Below, in pieces: positions 1 to 7,145 of a stretch of 64,000 nucleotides of DNA (within the stretch, counting starts at the first letter, position 1; the number at the start of each line of letters is the position of its first letter). Source of the stretch: Methylocaldum sp035627495. Lineage in GTDB: Bacteria; Pseudomonadota; Gammaproteobacteria; Methylococcales; Methylococcaceae. Where the stretch lies: the NCBI RefSeq assembly GCF_035627495.1, contig NZ_DASPLO010000218.1:1-64000 (forward strand), given 5' to 3'. The position numbers were made by a program, and so were the translations under genes. Under the pieces are notes generated by a model. The model had not been told where the DNA came from. It did not search any database and worked only from the letters and a program-made list of their open reading frames with translations.

Positions 1-500
1 GGCACGGGCGTGATCTCCCAAGGGCGGAAACGGCATCCAGTCGCTCGAACCTGGCGTGCCCGCCAGGTGTGAGTCTTAAGACACGGAGTATCTCCAAAAT
101 CTTAAGAACATCACGAAATCGATAATACAAGGGCGGGATAAGCCTGTCCTGAGCCCCGTCGAAGGGGCGCCAGCCGTTCCCGACAAATAGCCGGCTCTTG
201 GAAACGACAGAATTGTAGGGCGGGTTAGCGTACTCGCGTAACCCGCCTTTTCGCGGTCTGCGGCGGGTTAGGCGGATGCCGTAACCCGCCCTACCGTGCT
301 CGGGAAGGGGGTAGGTTCAGAACCCCACGAAACTTCTTGCAAAATTTGATCTCGAAAAATATATTCAAATCTTGATCCATTTTCCTCTGGCGCTCGTGGC
401 AACGATGCCGTCGGTGCGTATATTCCAAGGAGGAAGCCGCGGCCAGTAACCGGATTGTTCGCAGGCCGCCTGAGTCGCTACCACTCCGCCGGTCATGCTC
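1..500. other. Gene-free left edge with short repeats
   Basis: I see no credible protein gene here; open frames on both strands run through repeats and have no family resemblance. Positions 133-195 hold a degenerate copy of the 'aagcctgtcctgag...gtcgaagg' dispersed repeat, and 215-294 hold a palindromic element listed separately. The remainder, about 300-500, is featureless to my reading and leads into the repeat that ends just before ino1. Confidence 0.6.
215..294. repeat. Palindromic repeat, GTAGGGYGGGTTA family
   Basis: The ends form a perfect 13-bp inverted repeat, GTAGGGCGGGTTA at 215-227 and TAACCCGCCCTAC at 282-294, around an imperfect internal palindrome. Related copies lie at about 24723-24817, 28400-28438, 48411-48481, 50576-50610 and 51447-51626, all between genes. 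This looks like a REP/MITE-type intergenic family. Confidence 0.75.
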
Positions 501-668
501 AGAACGTGTTTTAGAAGCGTCGCGAGCGGCCCGAGGGCAAGCCTGTCCTGAGCGTAGTCGAAGGGGCGCCCGGCGCGGAGGACCCGGAGTGTACACGGCA
601 TACATGAGGAGGCCTACACCTCCGCAACGCCGCCATCGGGCCGCGCAGTAGCTTCTAGGACACGTTCT
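501..668. repeat. MITE-like element, family M, copy 1
   Basis: A 168-bp element bounded by AGAACGTGTTTTAGAAGC (501-518) and GCTTCTAGGACACGTTCT (651-668), which are inverted repeats matching at 16 of 18 positions. The interior (cggcgcggaggacccggagt, then tacatgagga) is shared with copies at 55855-56022 (same orientation) and 30961-31139 (opposite orientation). It ends three bases before the ino1 ribosome-binding site, so the ino1 promoter lies in or upstream of it. Confidence 0.75.
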
Positions 669-680
669 CAAGGAGAGAGT

Positions 681-1766
681 ATGCATCGCAATAAGGTACG
701 GGTCGCCATCATCGGCGTAGGCAACTGCGCATCCTCACTGGTCCAAGGCGTCGAGTTCTACCGCAAGGCGAAGGACGGTGAATCCGTCCCCGGTCTGATG
801 CACGTCAACCTCGGCGGGTATCATATTTCGGATATCGAGTTTTCCGCCGCCTTCGACATCAACGCTAGCAAGGTCGGCAAAGACCTGTCCGAAGCTATCT
901 TCGCGGAGCCGAACAATACTTATAAGTTCTGCGAAGTTCCCGAGATCGGCGTCGAAGTGCACCGCGGCGTCACGCTCGACGGCCTCGGCAAATATCTCCG
1001 CGAGGTGATCGAGGAGTCGCCCGATCCGCCCGCAGATATTGCCCAAGTCCTACGCGACACCGCCACCGATGTCGTCACCTCATATCTTCCCGTCGGCTCT
1101 CAAAAGGCCACCGAGTTCTACGCCGAGCAGGCTCTCGACGCCGGCTGCGGCATGGTCAACTGCATTCCCGTATTCATCGCATCGGACCAGCGATGGCGGA
1201 AGCGCTTCGAGGAAAAAAACCTTCCGCTCATCGGCGACGACGTCAAATCGCAGGTCGGCGCCACCATCGTTCACCGGGTACTGGCCAATCTTTTCCGCGA
1301 ACGCGGCGTCCGTCTGGACCGCACCTATCAGCTCAATTTCGGCGGCAACACGGATTTTTTGAACATGCTCGAGCGGGAACGGCTGGAATCCAAGAAGCTC
1401 TCCAAGACCCGCGCCGTCACCAGCCAGCTCGATCATGCCCTGTCCGATGCCGAGGCCCATGTCGGGCCCAGCGACTACGTGCCCTGGCTCACCGACCGCA
1501 AGTTCTGCTACATCCGGCTGGAAGGCACGACCTTCGGCAACGTACCGCTCCACGGCGAACTCAAGCTGGAAGTGTGGGATTCGCCCAATTCCGCCGGCGT
1601 GGTCATCGACGCGGTGCGCTGCGTCAAGCTGGCGCTGGATCGGGGCATCGGCGGGGCGCTGATCGGACCGGCCGCCTGGTTCATGAAATCGCCGCCCGAA
1701 CAGTTCACCGACGCCGAAGCCCGCACCCGTACGGAAACATTCATCCGTGGCAAGGCGCCTCGCTAA
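681..1766 (+). CDS. ino1: Inositol-3-phosphate synthase
   Basis: Predicted to convert glucose 6-phosphate to 1L-myo-inositol 3-phosphate by an NAD-dependent oxidation, aldol cyclisation and reduction in the cytoplasm. The 361-residue length fits the short bacterial/archaeal form. Seen directly: an N-terminal dinucleotide-binding stretch, VAIIGVGNCASSLVQG at residues 8-23, and the family motif GDDVKSQVGATIVHR near residues 186-200. The start is fixed by an AGGAGAG ribosome-binding site at 670-676. The stop codon TAA at 1764-1766 is the first triplet of a MITE-like element, so the natural C-terminus may have been altered slightly. It precedes a methyltransferase, a glycosidase and a phosphatase on the same strand, which suggests an inositol-containing small molecule or glycoconjugate, but the product is unknown. 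Confidence 0.93.
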   Translation: MHRNKVRVAIIGVGNCASSLVQGVEFYRKAKDGESVPGLMHVNLGGYHISDIEFSAAFDINASKVGKDLSEAIFAEPNNTYKFCEVPEIGVEVHRGVTLDGLGKYLREVIEESPDPPADIAQVLRDTATDVVTSYLPVGSQKATEFYAEQALDAGCGMVNCIPVFIASDQRWRKRFEEKNLPLIGDDVKSQVGATIVHRVLANLFRERGVRLDRTYQLNFGGNTDFLNMLERERLESKKLSKTRAVTSQLDHALSDAEAHVGPSDYVPWLTDRKFCYIRLEGTTFGNVPLHGELKLEVWDSPNSAGVVIDAVRCVKLALDRGIGGALIGPAAWFMKSPPEQFTDAEARTRTETFIRGKAPR

Positions 1767-1945
1767 CCCGCATTTCTCACACCGCTTCGTCGCGAGGGCG
1801 TCGAGACGCCGCTGTGGCGCGCCGCACGGACTGAGCGGCGGCGAAGGCGTAGCCGACACTACGTCGAGTCGGCGAGAGGGAGTACGGTGCGCCACAGTGA
1901 GTGGATCGGCGTCCGCAGTAGGAGAGGGGTGAGAAATGCGGGTTA
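1764..1945. repeat. MITE-like element with perfect 17-bp terminal inverted repeats
   Basis: TAACCCGCATTTCTCAC (1764-1780) and GTGAGAAATGCGGGTTA (1929-1945) are perfect inverted repeats of each other and enclose about 150 bp of imperfectly palindromic sequence. The left end overlaps the ino1 stop codon, and the right end lies just before the AGGGAGAG ribosome-binding site of the next gene. It has no coding capacity of its own. Confidence 0.8.
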
Positions 1946-1957
1946 AGGGAGAGCGCC

Positions 1958-2800
1958 ATGGTTGAGACCACTCAACCGGACGGGACTACCGTCTGGACCC
2001 GCGATCGCATCGAGCGGCGCGTCCGTGAACTGGGCGAATGGTTCCATAACCTCGACCTCAACGGCGTGCCCACCGCCCCCGGCCATTTCCTCGGCGACTA
2101 TCCCGCCGCCAAGTGGCGGCAGTTCGCCGATGCCCTTCCCGCCGATTTAGACGGGCAGTCGGTTCTCGACATCGGCTGCAATGCCGGTTTCTACGTCATC
2201 GAGATGAAAAAGCGCGGCGCCGGCCGGGTGCTCGGCATCGACTCCGACGAGGCTTATCTGGCCCAGGCCCGCTTCGCGGCGGAGGTCAAGGAGCTCGACA
2301 TCGAATTCCGCCGGCTGTCCGTCTATGACATCGCCGATCTCGGCGAAACATTCGATTGGGTGATCTTCATGGGGGTGTTCTATCACCTCCGCCATCCCTT
2401 GCTGGCGCTGGACCTGATCCACAAACATGTGTCTCGTGACCTGCTGCTGTTCCAATCCATGCAGCGCGGCAGCGGGGAAATCGAGGCAGTGGGATGGGAC
2501 TATGGTTTCGAGGAACGGGAAATCTTTGACCGGCCCGGTTTCCCAAGGATGCATTTCATCGAGCACCGCTATTCCGGCGATCCCACCAATTGGTGGATTC
2601 CCAACCGCGCCTGCACCGAGGCGATGCTGCGCAGCGCCGGTTTCGATGTCCTCGCCCGGCCCGAGGAGGAGGTTTATGTCTGCCGCAGGAGGGAACTGAA
2701 CACGGAAGACTGGGATCATCGGGCGGTCTACCCCAGCCGCGGCAGAAGGCCGGGCACCAGTGGCGAAGAGATCGATTCCAGCTTGGCGGAGGGAACATGA
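1958..2800 (+). CDS. SAM-dependent methyltransferase (TIGR04290-like)
   Basis: A 280-residue class I methyltransferase. The SAM-binding motif I, LDIGCNAGFYVIEM, lies near residues 68-81, followed by the acidic loop RVLGIDSDEAYL. A downstream stretch, MGVFYHLRHPLLALD, resembles the CmoB/DUF1698 type. From memory it resembles the TIGR04290 family, whose substrate is not established. The start follows an AGGGAGAG ribosome-binding site about 7 bases upstream. Its TGA overlaps the ATG of the next gene (ATGA), so the two are translationally coupled. The neighbours suggest methylation of an inositol- or sugar-derived intermediate; that is inference. Confidence 0.8.
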   Translation: MVETTQPDGTTVWTRDRIERRVRELGEWFHNLDLNGVPTAPGHFLGDYPAAKWRQFADALPADLDGQSVLDIGCNAGFYVIEMKKRGAGRVLGIDSDEAYLAQARFAAEVKELDIEFRRLSVYDIADLGETFDWVIFMGVFYHLRHPLLALDLIHKHVSRDLLLFQSMQRGSGEIEAVGWDYGFEEREIFDRPGFPRMHFIEHRYSGDPTNWWIPNRACTEAMLRSAGFDVLARPEEEVYVCRRRELNTEDWDHRAVYPSRGRRPGTSGEEIDSSLAEGT

Positions 2801-3687
2801 TTGAAGCGGTGATGCTCTGGAACGAACCCAACAACAAATCCCATTGGGATTTCGAGATCGACCAAGACTGGAGCCTCTTCGCCGGCATGGTGAATCTCAC
2901 CGCCGATGCCCTGCGCGCCGAACATCCTGAGCTTCCCATCGTGCTCGGCGGCATTTCCCCCATCGATCCCCTGTTCATGGAACGGATGAAGGGTTTCGGC
3001 GTCATCCGACGGATGGATGCCGTGGCGGTCCACGGCTTCCCGCTGGACTGGAACCACTGGCAGATCCACGACTGGCCCGAGAAGCTCCGGGAAATTCGCA
3101 GCGTTGTCGACGACAAGCCTATCTGGATTTCCGAAGTCGGCGTCTCCAGCTTCGGCGCCGAGGAGGTGCAGGAATTCGGGCTCAAGCGAACCGCGGAACT
3201 GCTGCTGGGACAGTCGCCCCGCATCCACTGGTACAGCCTCTACGACCTGCCCAAGGCCTGGCCCGCCACGACCCGCCACCGCGAAGCCGAAGGCTCGTCG
3301 TACTACCGCCATTTCTACATGGGCCTGCTGCGGGAAGACGGCACGCCCAAGATGGCCCTACGGCACTTCCACGAGTACGCGCCGGAGATGGGGCTGTGCC
3401 AGTGGTTTCATTTCGAGGACCACCGGCTCGATGATGCCGTGCGGATCATGAAGGAATTGGGCGTCAGCTATCTCCGCACCGGCCTGAGCTGGGCCGATCA
3501 TTTTCGTCCCAACGCCCTGGAATGGTTCGACCGGCAGATGCGGGCGCTCGAACCCTTCCGGGTGACCGTGACTTATTGCTTCACCCCCGAGCACCGCGGG
3601 ATCAACGCCCATCACACCAGCCCGCCGCAATGCGTGGAGGAGTTCGCCGAATTCTGCGTCGAGATGACCCGGCGGTATGCGCGATGA
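2797..3687 (+). CDS. Glycoside hydrolase-like (beta/alpha)8 protein, apparently circularly permuted
   Basis: A 296-residue protein beginning MIEAVMLWNEPNNKSHWDF. The NEP at residues 9-11 is the acid/base motif that sits on strand 4 of GH39/GH5-type barrels, normally 100-160 residues into the protein. A second glutamate, in IWISEVGVSSFG near residue 113, fits the nucleophile strand. After the end of a normal barrel the chain continues with GVSYLRTGLSWADH, then FRVTVTYCFTPEHRG, and ends EFAEFCVEMTRRYAR. These are sequences expected of strands 1-3, leading straight into strand 4. The simplest reading is a circular permutation. The ATG overlaps the previous TGA, and a longer in-frame extension from 2590 was rejected. 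Substrate unknown; a beta-xylosidase-type label would be a guess. Confidence 0.7.
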   Translation: MIEAVMLWNEPNNKSHWDFEIDQDWSLFAGMVNLTADALRAEHPELPIVLGGISPIDPLFMERMKGFGVIRRMDAVAVHGFPLDWNHWQIHDWPEKLREIRSVVDDKPIWISEVGVSSFGAEEVQEFGLKRTAELLLGQSPRIHWYSLYDLPKAWPATTRHREAEGSSYYRHFYMGLLREDGTPKMALRHFHEYAPEMGLCQWFHFEDHRLDDAVRIMKELGVSYLRTGLSWADHFRPNALEWFDRQMRALEPFRVTVTYCFTPEHRGINAHHTSPPQCVEEFAEFCVEMTRRYAR

Positions 3688-4295
3688 CCGTTTTTCTGCT
3701 GATCCGCCACGGCGCGCATCTCCTGGGCGGCGACACCATCGCCGGACGGACGCCGGGTGTACGGCTCAGCCCACTGGGCCACGAGCAGGCCTCTCGTATG
3801 GCTGACCGGGTCGCAAATCTCCCGGTAAAGGCCCTTTACTCCAGTCCCGCCGACCGCACTCTCGAAACGACCCGCTATCTATCCGAGCGGCTCGATCTGC
3901 CAGTTCAAGTCCTCGAAAGCCTCAACGAAATCGACTTCGGCGACTGGATCGGAAGGAAACTCGGCGATCTTCGCCGTATCGAAGCGTTCGGTCGGTGGAA
4001 TACCTTCCGCAGTGGAATGCGCATTCCCAACGGCGAAGCGATGATCGAAACGCAAACCCGCATCGTCGGCGAGATGCTCCGGCTGCGCGAACAACATCCG
4101 AACGACTGCATCGCCCTGGTGAGCCACGGCGACGTGATCAAAGCCGCCGTCGCCTATTTTCTAGGCGTACCTTTGGATCTTTTCATGCGCATCGAGATCG
4201 ACCTGGCCTCGGTCAGCATCGTCGCCCTCTTCGATCAAGGCCCCTGGGTGCTTTGCGTCAACAATACGGGCAGCGAACTGCCGATGCCCTATTGA
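3684..4295 (+). CDS. Histidine phosphatase family protein
   Basis: A 203-residue cytoplasmic phosphatase of the phosphoglycerate mutase-like branch. LLIRHGAHL at residues 5-13 carries the catalytic RHG histidine. YSSPADRTLETTRYL holds the second arginine, LNEIDFGDW the usual acidic segment, and ALVSHGDVIKAA the second catalytic histidine. The ATG overlaps the TGA of the glycosidase, making a tightly coupled run of methyltransferase, glycosidase and phosphatase. It probably dephosphorylates a sugar or inositol phosphate made by this cluster; the substrate is not visible from sequence. Confidence 0.85.
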   Translation: MTVFLLIRHGAHLLGGDTIAGRTPGVRLSPLGHEQASRMADRVANLPVKALYSSPADRTLETTRYLSERLDLPVQVLESLNEIDFGDWIGRKLGDLRRIEAFGRWNTFRSGMRIPNGEAMIETQTRIVGEMLRLREQHPNDCIALVSHGDVIKAAVAYFLGVPLDLFMRIEIDLASVSIVALFDQGPWVLCVNNTGSELPMPY

Positions 4296-4353
4296 ACTAA
4301 CAATTCGTACGCCGGATGTAATGGTATTGAACCGGTTTGAAGCATGTGCCTGC

Positions 4354-4362
4354 TGGTATAAA
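4354..4362 (+). promoter_or_regulatory. Extended -10 promoter for ccdAB
   Basis: TGGTATAAA is an extended -10 (TGn followed by TATAAA at 4357-4362), about 39 bases before the ccdA ATG. No convincing -35 was found at 17 bases, as is common for extended -10 promoters. Confidence 0.45.
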
Positions 4363-4370
4363 GTCGATGA

Positions 4371-4387
4371 TGCGCATAAAATGCGCA
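4371..4387. promoter_or_regulatory. Palindromic operator candidate for CcdAB autorepression
   Basis: TGCGCAT-AAA-ATGCGCA is a perfect 7-bp inverted repeat just after the -10 and directly before the AGGAGG ribosome-binding site (4389-4394). CcdA is a ribbon-helix-helix repressor that binds palindromes in its own promoter, so this is the natural operator candidate. Confidence 0.55.
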
Positions 4388-4400
4388 CAGGAGGTCCGCC

Positions 4401-4652
4401 ATGAAAACCATCACCCACGCCCAGAGCCGTAAACGCCCGGTAAACTTGACTCTCAATGAAGACCTGGTACAACAGGCCAGGCAGTTGACCAACAATCTCT
4501 CGGGCATCGTCGAAGCGTTGTTGGCCGAGTTCGTCGAGCGCGAACGTCTACGCCGCCGTGAGCACTCCGAACGAGTGACAACGACGATCGCTCTGTGGAA
4601 TACCTTCGAAGAGCAACACGGCGCCTTCGCTGACGAGTATTCACCGCTCTAA
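4401..4652 (+). CDS. ccdA: CcdA-family antitoxin
   Basis: An 83-residue antitoxin. The N-terminal KRPVNLTLNEDLVQQAR is a ribbon-helix-helix DNA-binding segment (strand then helix). The C-terminal tail FEEQHGAFADEYSPL matches the flexible CcdB-binding tail of CcdA. It should neutralise CcdB and repress its own promoter with it. A strong AGGAGG lies 6 bases upstream. Its TAA overlaps the next ATG (TAATG), the standard coupled layout. It lies alone between chromosomal genes with no plasmid genes nearby. Confidence 0.9.
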   Translation: MKTITHAQSRKRPVNLTLNEDLVQQARQLTNNLSGIVEALLAEFVERERLRRREHSERVTTTIALWNTFEEQHGAFADEYSPL

Positions 4653-4972
4653 TGCCACAGTTCGATGTTCACCGAAATACTGGTCGGCACCGGGACACGA
4701 TTCCATTCGTGGTGGTCGTTCAGTCATCGCTGTACGACGATTATCGGCGCCGCGTCGTGGTACCGCTGGTGCGCAAGGAACTGGTTGGATCCATTGTCGA
4801 TCCAGGCTTCAACCCGACTTTCACCATCGAGGACATCGATGTCGTTCTACACCCGCTGGAGATCGTTTCCATTCCGATCGGGCAGTTGGGTGCTCAAATC
4901 GGTTCATTGTCTGACTCTGGCGATCAAATCATTCAGGCCATCGACCAATTGCTAAGCAGAGCGTGGCAGTAA
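4652..4972 (+). CDS. ccdB: CcdB-family gyrase toxin
   Basis: A 106-residue toxin, the usual CcdB length. It has the MPQFDVHRNTG start, a core strand VVVVQSSLYDD, the VVPLVRKE segment and the IPIGQLGAQIGSL region. CcdB poisons the GyrA-DNA complex. The C-terminal gyrase-contact end reads LLSRAWQ here, whereas the F-plasmid protein ends WGI, so activity against gyrase is not certain. The ATG overlaps the ccdA stop. Confidence 0.9.
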   Translation: MPQFDVHRNTGRHRDTIPFVVVVQSSLYDDYRRRVVVPLVRKELVGSIVDPGFNPTFTIEDIDVVLHPLEIVSIPIGQLGAQIGSLSDSGDQIIQAIDQLLSRAWQ

Positions 4973-5071
4973 AACGCCTTGCTAACCGGCAGAGGGTCGC
5001 GCACCAATTTCCAAGAGTTCTGTGAACTTCCTAACTACCCCGGCTTTGCCGAAGATACTTACTGATACTTT

Positions 5072-6886
5072 TCACACGTCCTCTCCCTGAGCCAACAACC
5101 CAGCCAGTTGCGACTTATAGAAATCCCCGGCGCGCCGGAGCCGCCGCTGCTCTTTCGGATCGCTCGTCCCGGCACAAATCACGCACTGTCCCAAGCGAAA
5201 CGCCGCATACGCCATGCGGTAGAACGCCAACACCTCGGCAGACGGCAACTCCCCACCCGCCGTGCTAAATGCCCACAGCAAAGGCCGTGCAGTCTCGTCA
5301 TCGAGCCGCCACTCCACCATCGCTCCCGCCAAGTCCCAGATCAGCGACTGGCGCCCCACCACCGTATGATCAGCCGAATGCCCGGCGCAATCGACCTTGA
5401 TCAGCCTCCCGTCGATCCGGCGTATCCACTCCTCGGGTGCTAGCCGCCCATCCCCATAGGCGAGATACGGGTGTTCCGGGGTTAACCCTTTCCACCGCAG
5501 CGTTTGCTCCGCCATGGTCTCGCCCAGACTCTCGCGGGTATTCCAGTACAGCATCTCGCGCAGCCGATCCAGCGACGTCCTTTGCTCAAGAATCGAAAGC
5601 TCGGGATCGGCTGCATCGACGATGTAGCGCCCGATCCGATCGAGAACAGCGGCATCGCACGACTCCAACCGAAGCGGCTTTCCCTCGATCCAGGATCTCG
5701 CCACGAATCCGTGGGCGAGATCCACCGGAGCCACGGTCCATCCGCGCCGCGCAAGCCATGCCATCCGATTTCGGCCCGCTTCCGCCCCGCCGGTCAGTCC
5801 TTCGAATTTCCACAGCACCGATGAGCCGTCACGCCGCACGACCCGGTACTTGGCCCGCTCGAACGCCGCAAACGCCGCCGGCCAGTCGTCCTCATACGGA
5901 TAGACGGCATGTCGCCAGTTTCCGCCGCTCAGATCTTCCACCCGGACTACTGAGCCGCTGCGACAAGCCAGTTCGTCCGCCAGTGATCGCCCCTCCCAAC
6001 TCATCTCGTTCGGCCCGACGACGTAGCGCGGCGTATCGGCCCACCACTGCCGCACGTCTTCGGTTCCGGCGCTTCCGGGTCCGTGATCGTGTCCCGGAAA
6101 AAATCCGATTCCGGATCGATCGAGGCCTGCTTCGACCAGAGCTTGAGCCGCAGCCGCCATCGACGATCCGGATTGTCCGGGGCCTTCATCGACTACCAGT
6201 CCGAAAGCCGCTCCCTGCACGTTCTCACGCAGAATTTCCACGCGCCGGGTATACGGGTGCCCTGTCGGCCTGACCGTCAGCCGCCGCACGTTCCACCCAG
6301 CTTTGGCCAGCACCCGCGCCACGACCGCCGAGAGGCTGGTGCCGATGCTGCGGACGCCGACCACCGCCGCCCGCCGTGAACCGGAATCCGCATGATCGCG
6401 AACCCACCGGCTCGCGGCTTCGGCATATTGCTCCGGGTAGAGGGCGTAGAACGCAAATCCCTCGGGCACTTTGACGCGCACCGTCAGTTCGGGCGGCAAC
6501 TCGATCTGCGCGAGCGCTTTTCGAAGCGGTCCAAGATTGGAATTGTCGAGAAATGCATCGGCGGCGAGATCGGTGACGTTCATGACGCGCCGTACGAGCG
6601 TATCGTTTTCCAGCCGATCGGCCAGGGCTTGCTCCAGTTGTCCGGCTTCGATCAGCAGCCTCCGGCGGGCATCAGGTCCTTCTTCGGCCGCGTACGATGT
6701 TGTCGAATCAAACGTGTAGGCCGGAATAAGCCCTTCGGCTGGGCTCAGGACAGGCTTATCCCGGCCTACCCAGGTCGACAACTCTAAATTTACGGCATTG
6801 CCGTTCGCGTACTCGGCCCACTGCCGAATCCGATCGAGCAACACACCGGCCGACTCCTCGAAGCTTGGATCACCATAGACGATCAT
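5072..6886 (-). CDS. Phosphoribosyltransferase-like / kinase-like fusion protein
   Basis: A 604-residue protein of unknown function. Near residues 230-242 the chain reads LVVDEGPGQSGSS, which resembles the PRPP-binding loop of type I phosphoribosyltransferases. The C-terminal third has YGDGRLAPEEW and then LIKVDCAGHSADH near residue 500, resembling the catalytic and metal-binding segments of aminoglycoside/choline-kinase-like phosphotransferases. Start chosen at MIVYGDPSFEE; an ATG eight codons upstream (6910) is the alternative. Residues about 40-57 (VGRDKPVLSPAEGLIPAY) are encoded by a 54-bp palindromic repeat inserted in frame. The stop codon lies within the motif GAGAGGACGTGTGAAAAG, which also occurs just before the 6910 ATG and at the ends of a MITE-like element at 55855. 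Transcribed on its own. Confidence 0.55.
   Translation of the reverse strand: MIVYGDPSFEESAGVLLDRIRQWAEYANGNAVNLELSTWVGRDKPVLSPAEGLIPAYTFDSTTSYAAEEGPDARRRLLIEAGQLEQALADRLENDTLVRRVMNVTDLAADAFLDNSNLGPLRKALAQIELPPELTVRVKVPEGFAFYALYPEQYAEAASRWVRDHADSGSRRAAVVGVRSIGTSLSAVVARVLAKAGWNVRRLTVRPTGHPYTRRVEILRENVQGAAFGLVVDEGPGQSGSSMAAAAQALVEAGLDRSGIGFFPGHDHGPGSAGTEDVRQWWADTPRYVVGPNEMSWEGRSLADELACRSGSVVRVEDLSGGNWRHAVYPYEDDWPAAFAAFERAKYRVVRRDGSSVLWKFEGLTGGAEAGRNRMAWLARRGWTVAPVDLAHGFVARSWIEGKPLRLESCDAAVLDRIGRYIVDAADPELSILEQRTSLDRLREMLYWNTRESLGETMAEQTLRWKGLTPEHPYLAYGDGRLAPEEWIRRIDGRLIKVDCAGHSADHTVVGRQSLIWDLAGAMVEWRLDDETARPLLWAFSTAGGELPSAEVLAFYRMAYAAFRLGQCVICAGTSDPKEQRRLRRAGDFYKSQLAGLLAQGEDV
6716..6769. repeat. 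54-bp palindromic repeat inside a coding region
   Basis: GTAGGCCGGAATAAGC (6716-6731) and GCTTATCCCGGCCTAC (6754-6769) are inverted repeats matching at 15 of 16 positions. They enclose a core with cttcggctgggctcaggaca. The element is exactly 18 codons long and keeps the surrounding reading frame open. A 132-bp relative lies in lhr (21981-22112), and partial copies lie at about 133-195 and 28261-28315. Confidence 0.8.
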
Positions 6887-6974
6887 ATTTTCTTGGACTG
6901 CGCCGCACATCGCTTTTCACACGCCATCTAATCGTTAAAGACGGGATATTTGAATCTGAAAACGGCCGTTGAGA

Positions 6975-7050
6975 CTTCCCAAACCCGCTCGCCCTGAGTC
7001 TGTCGAAGCCTGTCGTGAGCTTGCCGAACGGGGTGAGCGGGTTTGGGAAG
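6975..7050. repeat. Long inverted repeat upstream of the pyruvyl-transferase gene
   Basis: CTTCCCAAACCCGCTC (6975-6990) and GAGCGGGTTTGGGAAG (7035-7050) form a perfect 16-bp stem around a 44-base loop. The loop contains the dispersed 'cctgagtctgtcgaagcctgtcgtgag' repeat, and another piece (tgcttcgacaaactcagcacgaacgg) follows at about 7082-7107. No T-tract follows, so it is more likely a repeat than a terminator. Confidence 0.6.
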
Positions 7051-7145
7051 CTTCACCCAATGGGCATGCATAGGCCGTTCATGCTTCGACAAACTCAGCA
7101 CGAACGGCGTGTGCCTCGACTGCCCCGTTTTTAAGTTGAAACGCA

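Noticed and set aside
2590..2796. N-terminal extension of the glycosidase that would supply missing strands
   Set aside because: This part is the methyltransferase gene read in another frame. It is arginine-rich and unlike barrel strands 1-3, which instead appear at the C-terminus.
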